Part shown: positions 7,322-15,236 of the stretch, piece after piece
Numbering within the stretch: position 1 is the stretch's first letter
Layout of the letters: every line of letters begins with the position of its first letter
Assembly (NCBI GenBank): GCA_964587515.1
Contig: CAZPMO010000081.1
Span: 1 to 20,941 of the forward strand
Length of the DNA: 20,941 bases
Source: CAZPMO01 sp964587515
GTDB lineage: Bacteria > Pseudomonadota > Alphaproteobacteria > MPNO01
Reading direction: 5' to 3'
Notes under the pieces: model-generated
Databases searched by the model: none
What the model was told of the DNA's origin: nothing
Seen by the model: only the letters and a program-made list of their open reading frames with translations
Translations under genes and position numbers: made by a program

Positions 7322-8208
7322 CCCGGTGTTCCGGAACCAAAGCGGGGCTCCGGCAGCCCCCGGATCCCCACATCGATCGCGAAGGTGCGGCCGGCCAGCG
7401 GATCGGCCGCCAGCGCGTCGCGGTCCATGCCAAGCGAAGCCGTGGTCACGTAAAGCACGTCGAGATTGGGTCCGCCGAAGGCGCAGCAGGTGATCTGGGG
7501 CGTCGGCAGTTCGACCACGCGCTCCACGGACCCGTCCGGGGCGTAGCGCACGATACGGCCGCCGAAGATGCGCGCGCTCCAGAAATATCCTTCCGCGTCC
7601 ACCGTGGCGCCGTCCGGGAGGCCTTCGCCCTGGGCCACCTCGCAGAAGACGCGCCGGTTGGAGATTTGGCCGGTGGCGATATCGTAATCATAGGCGCGGA
7701 CCTGGCTTTCCATGGAATCGGCGAAATACATTACCCTGTCGTCGGGGCTCCAGCAGATCGCGTTGGGAATCTGTATGCCCGTTTCGAATTCATGGAATTC
7801 CCCGTCGGGATCGAAGCGGTAGAGGGTGCCCTTCGGGCCGTGTCCGGGGTCCTCCATGGAGCCGCACCAGTAGCGGCCGGCGCGGTCGACCTTGCCGTCA
7901 TTGAGGCGGAGCGTGTTCCACTGCTTCTCGCAATCGGGATCGGCGATGATATCAAGCGTGCCGGTCTCGAGGTCGAAGGCGCCGAACCCCATGCGGGTGC
8001 CGGCGACAAGCTTGCCGTCGTCGGCGAATCCGATCGAGCCGATTTCGGTTTCCACCGGCCAGTTACGGGTCTCGCCGGAGTTCGGATCGAGGCGGTGGAT
8101 CATCGCGTTATGGACGTCGATCCAGTACAGCGCCTGTTCGTCGACCGACCAGATCGGCGATTCGCCCAGCAGGCAATTCACCTCCGAAACACATACTGCT
8201 TCCGCCAT
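7318..8208 (-). CDS. SMP-30/gluconolactonase/LRE family protein (copy 2)
   Basis: This paralogue of the gene directly downstream, 296 aa from the ATG at 8208, starts MAEAVCVSEVNCLLGESPIW. That start follows GGGAGGG about 9 nt upstream and matches the N-terminus of its partner; an ATG at 8244 gives 12 extra residues and is less likely. The same metal motifs are present: GESPIW, LRLNDGKVDRAGRYWCGSM, NAICWSPDDRVMYFADS and DGLPDGATVDAEGYFWSARI. It is predicted to be a cation-dependent lactonase. It is the first gene of the minus-strand operon SMP-30/SMP-30/MFS and is transcribed away from the SDR at 8310, sharing a 101-bp divergent promoter region. Two paralogues in tandem suggest either two lactone substrates or a heteromeric enzyme. 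Confidence 0.92.
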   Translation of the reverse strand: MAEAVCVSEVNCLLGESPIWSVDEQALYWIDVHNAMIHRLDPNSGETRNWPVETEIGSIGFADDGKLVAGTRMGFGAFDLETGTLDIIADPDCEKQWNTLRLNDGKVDRAGRYWCGSMEDPGHGPKGTLYRFDPDGEFHEFETGIQIPNAICWSPDDRVMYFADSMESQVRAYDYDIATGQISNRRVFCEVAQGEGLPDGATVDAEGYFWSARIFGGRIVRYAPDGSVERVVELPTPQITCCAFGGPNLDVLYVTTASLGMDRDALAADPLAGRTFAIDVGIRGLPEPRFGSGTPG

Positions 8209-8309
8209 TCGCCAAGCCCTCCCTTGATCCGGCGAGTATCGCACTCGATGTCCGGTTGCGCTATCCTGAAGCCAGGTAATAGCGGTGAATAAAAACGCGG
8301 GAGGTTCGT

Positions 8310-9068
8310 ATGGGTAAACTCGACGGCAGGGTCGCCATTGTCACCGGCGCAGCGCAGGGCATCGGCGCGGCCTACGCCAAGCGTTTCGCCGAAGAAGGCG
8401 CGAAGGTGGTGATCGCCGACATCCTCGATTCCACCAATGTGGTCAACACCATCAAGCAGTCGGGCGGCGAGGCGCTGGGATTGGAAATCGACGTCTCGGA
8501 CAAGGCCCAGGTCGCCGACATGGTGGCGAAGACCGTGGAGGCATACGGTAAAATAGACGTGCTGGTGCCCAACGCGGCGGTGTTCGCGAATCTGAAACGC
8601 CGCACCTTCCTGGAAATAGACGTCGATGAATGGGACCAGCTGATGTCGGTTAACGTGCGCGGCGTGTTCCTGTGTTGCCAGGCGGTGGCGCCGGAAATGA
8701 AAAAGCAGGGCTACGGCAAGATCGTCACCATCTCGTCGTCCACCATTCACATGGGGGTGCCCATGTTCCTGCATTATGTCTCCTCGAAAGGCGCGGTCGA
8801 CGCGATGACGCGCGCCATGGCCCGCGAACTCGGCGACGACGGCATCCGGGTGAACGCTATCGCCCCCGGCCTGACCATGTCCGAACAGCTTGAGGTTCAG
8901 CGCGACAAGCTTCAGGCCAACATTGATTTGAGCGTGAACGCGCGCGCCTTCAAGCGCGACGAACTGCCCGAGGATCTGGTCGGCACCGCGGTATTCCTGG
9001 CGTCCGCCGACAGCGATTTCATGTCAGGCCAGACCATCGTCGTCGATGGCGGGCTGATCGTGCATTGA
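8310..9068 (+). CDS. SDR family NAD(P)-dependent oxidoreductase
   Basis: A classical SDR of 252 aa. It has TGAAQGIG near residues 12-19, an acidic residue in VIADILD that suggests NAD, NAAV at 88-91, Asn near 115, a serine cluster ISSS near 141-144, and Tyr156-x3-Lys160 (YVSSK). It ends VVDGGLIVH, the usual SDR tail. ATG is preceded by GGGAGG at good spacing. It is the first gene of the plus-strand set SDR/Rieske/CMD/FAH, divergent from the SMP-30 operon. It could dehydrogenate a cis-diol or a sugar-type hydroxyl made or used by its neighbours; the substrate is unproved. Confidence 0.94.
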   Translation: MGKLDGRVAIVTGAAQGIGAAYAKRFAEEGAKVVIADILDSTNVVNTIKQSGGEALGLEIDVSDKAQVADMVAKTVEAYGKIDVLVPNAAVFANLKRRTFLEIDVDEWDQLMSVNVRGVFLCCQAVAPEMKKQGYGKIVTISSSTIHMGVPMFLHYVSSKGAVDAMTRAMARELGDDGIRVNAIAPGLTMSEQLEVQRDKLQANIDLSVNARAFKRDELPEDLVGTAVFLASADSDFMSGQTIVVDGGLIVH

Positions 9069-9083
9069 CGGATGTCGGACCAC

Positions 9084-9104
9084 GGGCGGGTTTGAAACCC
9101 GCCC
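9084..9104 (+). other. intercistronic hairpin between SDR and Rieske genes
   Basis: GGGCGGGTTT (9084-9093) and AAACCCGCCC (9095-9104) form a strong perfect inverted repeat with a minimal loop, 16 nt after the SDR stop and 40 nt before the next start. No T-run follows (ATCGATCG). It is more likely an mRNA-stability or attenuation structure within an operon than a full terminator. Confidence 0.5.
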
Positions 9105-9144
9105 ATCGATCGTCTGGACACCTGTTCACTCGGGAGAAAACCCG

Positions 9145-10167
9145 ATGACCTTTCTGAAAAACTTCTGGTATGCCGCGTGCTGGGCGGGCGACCTTGGCGA
9201 TGAACCTGTCGCGCGCTCCATCGTCGGCGACGAGGTGGTGCTGTTCCGCACGCAAGACGGCGCGGCGAAGGCGCTGGCCGACCGCTGTTCCCACCGCGCG
9301 CTGCCGCTGTCCATGGGACGCGTGGTCGGCGATGCGATCCAGTGCGCCTATCACGGGCTCGAATTCGACGGCGCGGGGGCGTGCGTCTGCATTCCGGGCC
9401 AGTCGCGCATCCCGCCCGGCGCGGCGGTGCGCGCCTACCCGGTAATCGAAAAATGGAACACGGTCTGGATCTGGCCGGGCGATCCCGCGCTGGCCGACGA
9501 AGCGGATATCCCGGACGTGTTCTGGCTCGATGATCCGGAATGGACACCGGTGATGGGCTATCTGCACATGAACGCCAATTACCAGCTTCTGGTCGACAAT
9601 TTGCTCGATTTCACCCATGTCAGCTATCTCCACACCCGCACCATCGCCGGCGATCCCGCCGAGGCGCTGGTGCTGCCCGAGACCGAGCGCGCCGATAACG
9701 AGGTGCGCGTCAACCGCTGGATGCTCGATATCCCGCCGCCGCCCATGTTCGCCGCCGCCGGCGGTTTCACCGGAAATGTCGACCGCTGGCAGCTCGTGAC
9801 CTGGACGCCGCCGTCCACGGTCTGGCTCGATATCGGCTGCGCCGAGGCCGGCAGCGGCGCGCCGGAGGGTCGTCGCGAGAAGGGCATTTCCATGTGGTCG
9901 ACCCACCTGATCACGCCCGCGACCGAAACATCGACCCATTATCACTGGTGCTACGCCCGCAACTACAAGCTCGACGACGCGGCGACCTCCAAGCTGCTGA
10001 AGGAAGGCGGCCACCTCACCTTCTCCGAAGATGTCGACGTGCTGGAAATACAGCAGAAAGCGATGCTGGCGATGCCCGAAGCCAAGAGCGTCGATATCAA
10101 TATCGACAACGGGCCGCTGCAATCGCGGCGCATCGTCGCCGATTTGATCGAAATGGAAAGCGTCTGA
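9145..10167 (+). CDS. Rieske [2Fe-2S] aromatic ring-hydroxylating/demethylating oxygenase, large subunit
   Basis: A 340-aa oxygenase of the VanA/Pobmt-like short Rieske monooxygenase type. The Rieske centre is Cys48-x-His50 ... Cys67-x2-His70, in CSHRALPLSMG and CAYHG. The mononuclear iron site is in NLLDFTHVSYLH, with Asp155, His158 and His163; the final acidic ligand is not placed. Such enzymes need a separate reductase, and none is encoded in this window, so it must be supplied in trans. In this family vanillate O-demethylation and similar O- or N-demethylations are common, as are ring hydroxylations. The GGGAG before the ATG is suitable. It lies in line with the SDR and the CMD-like gene. 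Confidence 0.92.
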   Translation: MTFLKNFWYAACWAGDLGDEPVARSIVGDEVVLFRTQDGAAKALADRCSHRALPLSMGRVVGDAIQCAYHGLEFDGAGACVCIPGQSRIPPGAAVRAYPVIEKWNTVWIWPGDPALADEADIPDVFWLDDPEWTPVMGYLHMNANYQLLVDNLLDFTHVSYLHTRTIAGDPAEALVLPETERADNEVRVNRWMLDIPPPPMFAAAGGFTGNVDRWQLVTWTPPSTVWLDIGCAEAGSGAPEGRREKGISMWSTHLITPATETSTHYHWCYARNYKLDDAATSKLLKEGGHLTFSEDVDVLEIQQKAMLAMPEAKSVDINIDNGPLQSRRIVADLIEMESV

Positions 10168-10205
10168 CGGCGCTAAAACGCATTCAACGCAGCAGGGAGA
10201 AGTAA

Positions 10206-10751
10206 ATGCCTCGCCTCGATTCCGTGGCCGAAGACCAGATGGATGACGAACAGCGCGCGCTGTACGACACCATCATCGCGAGTGGGCGCGGCGTGCGCGG
10301 GCCGCTGGGCGTGCTGATGCATGCGCCGGAGGTCGGCGCGCGGGTGACGGAATTCGTCAACCATTTCCTGTCCGACACCCGGATGCCGCGCAATCTGAAG
10401 GAACTCGCGATTCTCGCGGTCGCGCGCCAGTACACCTCGCAATATGAATGGTTCGTGCACGAGCCGAGCGCCCGCGCCGCCGGGGTCGAGGATTCCGTGA
10501 TCGAGGCGATCCGCGCCCGCCGCCGCCCTGATTTCACCAACCCCGACGAGGCGCTGGTGTTCGACATGGTGAACGAAATTGTCGAGACGCGCCAACTGTC
10601 GGACGCGCTCTACGACCAGGCCGTCGCTTCGTTCGGCGCGGAAGCGGTGGTCGAACTGATCACCCAGATCGGTTTCTACCACGCGATCTCGGTGGTGCTG
10701 AACGTCTACCAGATTGAAGCCGGTGACGGCGGGGTGCCGCTGCCCGACTGA
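10206..10751 (+). CDS. carboxymuconolactone decarboxylase family protein
   Basis: A 181-aa all-helical protein of the AhpD/CMD fold. Recognisable parts are MHAPEVGARVTEFVNHFLSDT and PRNLKELAILAVARQYTSQYEWFVHEPSARAAGV, the family helix pair. The AhpD Cys-x2-Cys pair is absent, so it is not a peroxidase-type AhpD. The C-terminal half is unusually extended for CMD, with IGFYHAISVVLNVYQIEAG typical of the longer subfamily often found in catabolic clusters. The ATG is preceded by GGGAGAAG. It lies 38 nt after the Rieske gene and 25 nt before the FAH-family gene and is surely cotranscribed. The function in the pathway is not known. Confidence 0.9.
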   Translation: MPRLDSVAEDQMDDEQRALYDTIIASGRGVRGPLGVLMHAPEVGARVTEFVNHFLSDTRMPRNLKELAILAVARQYTSQYEWFVHEPSARAAGVEDSVIEAIRARRRPDFTNPDEALVFDMVNEIVETRQLSDALYDQAVASFGAEAVVELITQIGFYHAISVVLNVYQIEAGDGGVPLPD

Positions 10752-10776
10752 GGGTCAAATTCCAAGGGAGACAACG

Positions 10777-11721
10777 ATGAAGCTGGTTTTGTATCAGGTG
10801 TCGGGAGAGGGCGAAGTGTTGCCCGGCTTGCTGACCGAGGCGGGTGTGATCGGCATCGCCGACGCCATCGGGAACGTCGCGGGGGCGACGCCGCAGCAGA
10901 CCATGGAAGGCATCATCGACAATTTCGAGTCGCTGCGATCAGATCTCGCGGGGCTCGCGGCGTCGGGCGCGGCCCAGCCGCTCAACGGCGTGCAGCTCAA
11001 GCCGCCCTTGCCGCGGCCGTCCAAGATCCTCTGCTGCATCGGCAACTATTGGGAGCATTCGGATCGCGACCGCCGGCCGCTGAACATGTTCCTGAAGAAC
11101 TCCGACGCGGTAATCGGGCCGGGCGACACCGTGGTGCTGCCGGAATTCACCGAGCCCTGGGTGTTTCATCACGAGGCCGAGCTTGCCCTGGTGATCCGGG
11201 GGCCGGCGAAAATGGTGGCCGAGGACGACTGGCAAAGCGCGGTGTTCGGCTACACCAGCATGATCGACGTATCGGCGCGCGCCGAAGGCCGCTTCACGTG
11301 GCGCCGCGGCAGCTGGATGGGAAAATCCTTCGATACCTTCGGGCCGCTGGGGCCGTGTATCGTGACCGCCGACGAAATCGCCGATCCCAACGACATGCAT
11401 GTCCGGTTCTGGAACAACGGCCAGCTTCGCCATGACTACAACACCAACGACATGGAGCATCGCGTGCCCGAGCTTATCGCGTGGGCGAGCGGTATCATGA
11501 CCCTGAATTCGGGCGACGTGATCGCCTGCGGCACCAACCATGAAGGGCTGGGACCGTTGCAGGACGGCGAGCTTGCCGAGATCGAAATCACCGGCATCGG
11601 GCGCATGGCGGTGAACGTCACCGATCCCCTGAAGCGGGAATGGGAACGCGGCATCTATATGGGCGAGAACTCCACCCACCCCGACGCGGTCGCGGCGGCG
11701 CGGGCGAAGGCGGACGATTGA
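10777..11721 (+). CDS. fumarylacetoacetate hydrolase family protein
   Basis: A 314-aa FAH-superfamily enzyme. The metal and catalytic motifs are FHHEAELALVI (about 130-140, with His132, Glu133 and Glu135 as metal/catalytic residues) and GYTSMIDVSARAEG (Asp164). The tail includes MTLNSGDVIACGTNHEGLGPL, the family's late motif. The N-terminal region is the usual short cap domain. The ATG at 10777 follows AAGGGAGA. FAH-family members cleave C-C bonds of beta-diketones or hydrate/decarboxylate 2-oxo acids, which fits the last steps of ring-fission or sugar-acid routes. It is the last gene of the plus-strand operon, followed 9 nt later by the palindrome at 11731. Confidence 0.92.
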   Translation: MKLVLYQVSGEGEVLPGLLTEAGVIGIADAIGNVAGATPQQTMEGIIDNFESLRSDLAGLAASGAAQPLNGVQLKPPLPRPSKILCCIGNYWEHSDRDRRPLNMFLKNSDAVIGPGDTVVLPEFTEPWVFHHEAELALVIRGPAKMVAEDDWQSAVFGYTSMIDVSARAEGRFTWRRGSWMGKSFDTFGPLGPCIVTADEIADPNDMHVRFWNNGQLRHDYNTNDMEHRVPELIAWASGIMTLNSGDVIACGTNHEGLGPLQDGELAEIEITGIGRMAVNVTDPLKREWERGIYMGENSTHPDAVAAARAKADD

Positions 11722-11730
11722 GGTCACGCT

Positions 11731-11814
11731 CCCTAATTCGGTGACACCATACTAATTAAAAAAACCCTTTATTTCAGGTATTTATCTAATTAGTATGGTG
11801 TCACCGAATTAGGG
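11731..11814. repeat. REP-like palindromic element, copy 1
   Basis: A perfect 28-bp inverted repeat (11731-11758 against 11787-11814) with a 28-nt AT-rich loop. The arm begins CCCTAATTCGGTGACACC and ends TACTAATTA. Each arm holds two CTAATT hexamers and an inner GGTG-A-CACC near-palindrome. The element fills the space between the FAH-family stop (11721) and the stop of the convergent MBL gene (11819), so both transcripts enter it. It could act as a bidirectional terminator or 3' stabiliser. The same arms occur at 20187-20283 beside a transposase gene. Confidence 0.93.
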
Positions 11815-11818
11815 GGGC

Positions 11819-12778
11819 TCAGAGCGTGATTTCCATCCTTTCGTAGGAGCACAGGACTTCGAGCCTTCTGTCCTGTCTGACGGTTTCCTCGTAGGCGATG
11901 GTTTCCTGATGCAGGCGATAGATGGTTTCGTCGTCGTTGGCGGGTTCGTGGTGGAACATCGCCAGCCGCCGCACGCCGGCGCGATGGCAGAGATCGACCG
12001 CCGCCACGCTGCTGGAATGGCCCCAGTCCTCTTTCATGGTCATGGTCTCGGCCAGCGAATACATGGTGTCGAATATCACCAGTTCGGCGTCGCGGAAGAA
12101 CTCGACGAAGGCGAGCGCGCCGGCCGGGTTGTCATCTTTGTGCTCGGAATCGGTGCTGTAGACCGCCGCGCACCCGTCGCGCTCGAATCGGTATCCGTAG
12201 GAATCGTTGTCGTGATATTGGCGCAGCAGTTGAACCTCGCAGCCCGCGATATCGTATGTCTCGCCGGGCGTCAGGGTGCGAAATTCGAATTTCGCGGCGA
12301 GCGCGTCGAACGGCACCGGAAACGAAATTTTTTCCTGCTGGCGGCGCAACGCGACGTCGAGGTCGTCATGGCCGCCGAAGATTCGGATCGTCGCGGTCGG
12401 ATCGAAGGCCGGGGCAAAGAACGGAAAGCCCATGATGTGGTCCCAGTGAAAATGGGACATGAAGAAATTATAGATTTTCGCGTGCCCGGCGGCGGTGCGC
12501 TTCAGTGAATCGATTCCAAACCGGCGCACGCCCGAGCCCATGTCGCAGACGATGAATTCATCCGTGCCGCTCTCGATCTCGATACACGAGCTGTCGCCGC
12601 CATAGGTGGCGCGGAGCGGAAAGTCGAGTTCGGCGTCGACGAAACCGGCCGCCGCGTCCGCGTCCGCGAACGACCGCCCGCCGGCTTTAACAAGCGCGGC
12701 GATCGTTTTCTCCCGAACCGCGTCGGCGCCCATCGGCATCGGCAGCGAACCCCGCGTTCCCCAGAATCTGATCAGCAT
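11819..12778 (-). CDS. MBL-fold metallo-hydrolase
   Basis: A 319-aa metallo-beta-lactamase-fold protein. The HxHxDH zinc motif is SHFHWDHIMG (His109, His111, Asp113, His114), preceded by the usual beta strand and GGDSSCIEIE (about 60-68). Further ligand candidates are a histidine in RQYHDNDSYGYRF, the aspartate in VYSTDSEH, and a late FHHEP histidine. The start MLIRFWGTRGSLP is characteristic of the PhnP/ElaC-like group that includes phosphodiesterase-type hydrolases. A nucleotide or small-ester phosphodiesterase is plausible but not proved. It is divergent from the UbiD gene across 124 bp and convergent with the FAH gene, separated only by the palindrome. Confidence 0.9.
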   Translation of the reverse strand: MLIRFWGTRGSLPMPMGADAVREKTIAALVKAGGRSFADADAAAGFVDAELDFPLRATYGGDSSCIEIESGTDEFIVCDMGSGVRRFGIDSLKRTAAGHAKIYNFFMSHFHWDHIMGFPFFAPAFDPTATIRIFGGHDDLDVALRRQQEKISFPVPFDALAAKFEFRTLTPGETYDIAGCEVQLLRQYHDNDSYGYRFERDGCAAVYSTDSEHKDDNPAGALAFVEFFRDAELVIFDTMYSLAETMTMKEDWGHSSSVAAVDLCHRAGVRRLAMFHHEPANDDETIYRLHQETIAYEETVRQDRRLEVLCSYERMEITL

Positions 12779-12902
12779 GTCTCCCCGACATTAGCAAAAT
12801 CCGACGGCAAGAAAAAGCGGCGCGCTTGCCGGTCCCGGGGGCCCGGCATAATGTGGGCGCGCGCGGGCGTCGCGCATCACGCCGACCGGAGGAGGCACCA
12901 CA

Positions 12903-14333
12903 TTGGCGAACAAGGACCTGAGAGACTGGATCAAGGAAATCGAGGCCGCCGGCCAGTTGCAACGGGTTTCCGGCGCGGAACGCGAGGAGGAAATCGGCGG
13001 CATCGTCGATATCTATCAGCGCAAGATGGGTCTGCCGGCGGTGCTGTTTGACGATATCCCCGGCTATCCCAAGGGCTATCGCGTGCTGTCGAATCTGCTG
13101 ACCTCGGTGCCGCGAATCAATCTCGGGCTCGGATTGCCGGCGGATGCGCCGGAAATGGAGCTGATCTCGTACTGGCGCGATTACATGAAGGAAGCCCCCA
13201 CCATTCCGCCGACCACCGTCAATGGCGGCCCGGTGCTCGACAACATGACCACCGGCGATGATGTCGACATTCTGAAAATCCCGACGCCAAAATGGCATGA
13301 ACATGATGGCGGTTATTTCATCGGCACCGGCTGTATGGTGATCATGAAGGACCCCGACACCGGGTGGATCAATTACGGCGCTTATCGCGTCCAGGCCCAC
13401 GATCGCAACGTCGCCTCGGTGATGACGTCGAAGGGCAAGCACGGCAATCTGATCCGGCAGAAATATCACGAGCGCGGCGAGCCGTGCCCGGTCGCCGTAG
13501 TGCTGGGCATGCACCCGGCGCTGTTCATGGTGGCGGGGCTGGAAATACCCTACGGCAAAAACGAATATGACGCGGCCGGTGGGCTGCTCGACGAATCGGT
13601 CGAGGTGATCAACGGTCCCAGCACCGGACTGCCGATCCCGGCCAACGCCGAGATCGCCTTCGAGGGCTGGATCCACCCCGACGATCTGGTCGACGAGGGT
13701 CCGCTTGGCGAATGGACCGGCTATTACGCCGGCGGCAAGCAGAAGGAACCCGCGATCCGCATCGAAACCCTGATGCACCGCGACGATCCGGTGCTGCTGG
13801 GCGCGATCCCGGCGGTGCCGCCCAACGACGACACCTTCTTCCGCGGCACCTATCGCTGCGGCGCGGTGTGGAACCAGCTCGAAGCCGCCGGCGTGCCCGA
13901 GGTCAAGGGCGTCTGGGCCCATGAGGCCGGCGGCAGCCGCATGTGGCTTACGGTGTCGATCAAGCAGATGTATGGCGGCCACGCCAAGCAGGCCGGGCTG
14001 ATTGCGTCCCAGTGCCATGCCGGGGCCTATGCCAACCGCTGGGTGGTGGTGGTCGATGACGATATCGACCCGTCTAACATGAACGATGTGGTCTGGGCCA
14101 TGTGCACGCGCTTCGATCCGCGCGAAGGCATGGAAACGCTGCGCGGCTGCTGGAGCACCCATCTCGATCCCATGGCCTACAGCCATGAGGACCCGCGCAA
14201 CGCACGCGTGGTGGTCGATGCGTGCAAGCCGTGGGCGCGGCGCGAAACGTTCCCCATCGTCGCGCGGTCGAGCAAGGAACTGGACGCGCGCATCCGCGAG
14301 AAATGGTCGGACGTGCTGCCGCCCGGCGTTTAA
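12903..14333 (+). CDS. UbiD family decarboxylase
   Basis: A 476-aa UbiD-family enzyme, the expected length, using prenylated FMN for reversible decarboxylation of aromatic or alpha,beta-unsaturated acids. Family traits are an N-terminal LRDWIKEIEAAGQLQRV, a middle domain with YRVLSNLL, the prFMN/metal part NYGAYRVQAHDRN, PCPVAVVLGMHPALFMVAG, and the EIAFEGWIHPDDLVDEGPLGEWTGYY stretch carrying the conserved acidic residues. The start is TTG at 12903, with GGAGGAGG nearby. No UbiX prenyltransferase is present in the window, so the cofactor must come from elsewhere. It probably decarboxylates an aromatic acid in the same catabolic setting. It stands alone on its strand. Confidence 0.92.
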   Translation: MANKDLRDWIKEIEAAGQLQRVSGAEREEEIGGIVDIYQRKMGLPAVLFDDIPGYPKGYRVLSNLLTSVPRINLGLGLPADAPEMELISYWRDYMKEAPTIPPTTVNGGPVLDNMTTGDDVDILKIPTPKWHEHDGGYFIGTGCMVIMKDPDTGWINYGAYRVQAHDRNVASVMTSKGKHGNLIRQKYHERGEPCPVAVVLGMHPALFMVAGLEIPYGKNEYDAAGGLLDESVEVINGPSTGLPIPANAEIAFEGWIHPDDLVDEGPLGEWTGYYAGGKQKEPAIRIETLMHRDDPVLLGAIPAVPPNDDTFFRGTYRCGAVWNQLEAAGVPEVKGVWAHEAGGSRMWLTVSIKQMYGGHAKQAGLIASQCHAGAYANRWVVVVDDDIDPSNMNDVVWAMCTRFDPREGMETLRGCWSTHLDPMAYSHEDPRNARVVVDACKPWARRETFPIVARSSKELDARIREKWSDVLPPGV

Positions 14334-14387
14334 AGCATCGTGTGACGCGCCTCAAATTCGTCACAGTTCGCGTATAGATGAGGGGCC

Positions 14388-14666
14388 ATGACTGGATTAT
14401 TCAAACTGATCGCGGTCGTGGTGGTGGCGATGGCGCTTGCCGCGCCGCCCGTCGCGGCGCAGGCCCCGAATGCTCAGGAACGCGCCGAGCAGGCTATCTG
14501 GGAAAGCGTCCAGAGAATCCTGGGCGCCTTGCAGATGCTGATGCAGTCGGTGCCGCAATACGAGGCGCCGGAAGTCCTCGATAACGGCGACATCATCATT
14601 CGCCGAAAGCGGCCCGTGAAAGAACCGAAACCGGGCGGCGAGGGCGAGGACGAGACCGCGACCTGA
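14388..14666 (+). CDS. small secreted protein with NGDIIIRRK motif
   Basis: A 92-aa protein with an N-terminal signal peptide (MTGLFKLIAVVVVAMALAAPPVAAQ, cut probably after AAQ or AQA). A helical middle part (AEQAIWESVQRILGALQMLMQ) follows, then YEAPEVLDNGDIIIRRKRP and a charged, low-complexity end. The pattern Y..PE.L.NGDIIIRRK is one I recognise from short alphaproteobacterial secreted proteins that are sometimes mis-called as ATPases. I see no ATPase motif. Function unknown. Its last 71 nt overlap the convergent response regulator gene. Confidence 0.75.
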   Translation: MTGLFKLIAVVVVAMALAAPPVAAQAPNAQERAEQAIWESVQRILGALQMLMQSVPQYEAPEVLDNGDIIIRRKRPVKEPKPGGEGEDETAT

Positions 14667-15222
14667 TTCCCAGTAAAAACGCGATCAACCAGGCGACGGA
14701 TTTTATCTTCTGAACGGTTCCGCGCTGCTCCGCCGCGCCTTTCGGCGGACCGATATCCTTGCGCCGCCGGTCGGATCCGAAATAGGTCGACGATCCGACG
14801 AAGGGGCGCGGATGTTCCATGGTCATGCGGACGCGCGAATATATGGTCTTCGGAGAAACCGGTTTGACGAGAAAATCGTTGGCGCCGGCGTCGCGGGCTT
14901 CCGTAATCCTCTTCACCTGGTTGTAGCCGGTGAGCATGATGATGGGAACGTACCGATCGAGACCCTTTTTCTTGCCCTTGCGAATATTTCGCACGAGGTT
15001 GGTTCCGTTCATGGGCTTCATGTTCCAGTCCGTGAAAATTAGTCCGGGTTGGAATATTTCGATTTCCCGCAGGGCCGCCTCGCCATCGCCCGCCTGGCGA
15101 ATATCCTTGATTTTGAGTCCGAGCAGGATCGACTGAATGAGTTCGCGCATATAGACCTGATCGTCGACGATCAGGATTTTCAGTGTGCTGAAGTAATCGG
15201 GCAGCGGATTGCGGTCGTTCAT
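14596..15222 (-). CDS. CheY-like single-domain response regulator with C-terminal tail
   Basis: A 208-aa protein from the ATG at 15222. The receiver domain occupies about residues 14-130: acidic pair VDDQ (Asp20, Asp21), phosphoacceptor Asp65 in LIFTDWNM, Thr98 in IIMLTGY, and Lys120 in FLVKPVSP. After it, HPRPFVGSSTYFGSDRRRKD is a tail recognisable from alphaproteobacterial response regulators; a further basic tail has no known domain. The tail overlaps the convergent small secreted gene by 71 nt, which is unusual. No DNA-binding domain is present, so it likely acts by protein contact. It follows the CBS-domain gene by 14 nt and is probably cotranscribed with it. A start upstream of 15222 would run into that gene. 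The Shine-Dalgarno is weak. Confidence 0.88.
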   Translation of the reverse strand: MNDRNPLPDYFSTLKILIVDDQVYMRELIQSILLGLKIKDIRQAGDGEAALREIEIFQPGLIFTDWNMKPMNGTNLVRNIRKGKKKGLDRYVPIIMLTGYNQVKRITEARDAGANDFLVKPVSPKTIYSRVRMTMEHPRPFVGSSTYFGSDRRRKDIGPPKGAAEQRGTVQKIKSVAWLIAFLLGIRSRSRPRPRRPVSVLSRAAFGE

Positions 15223-15236
15223 CGCGCTGGCGCCAA

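Noticed and set aside
11731..11814. CRISPR repeat or plasmid/phage attachment site
   Set aside because: There is only one palindromic unit per place with no array of spacers, no integrase gene nearby, and the second copy is tied to a REP-type transposase.
12687..14186. 499-codon minus-strand open frame
   Set aside because: Antisense of the UbiD-family gene and without recognisable motifs.
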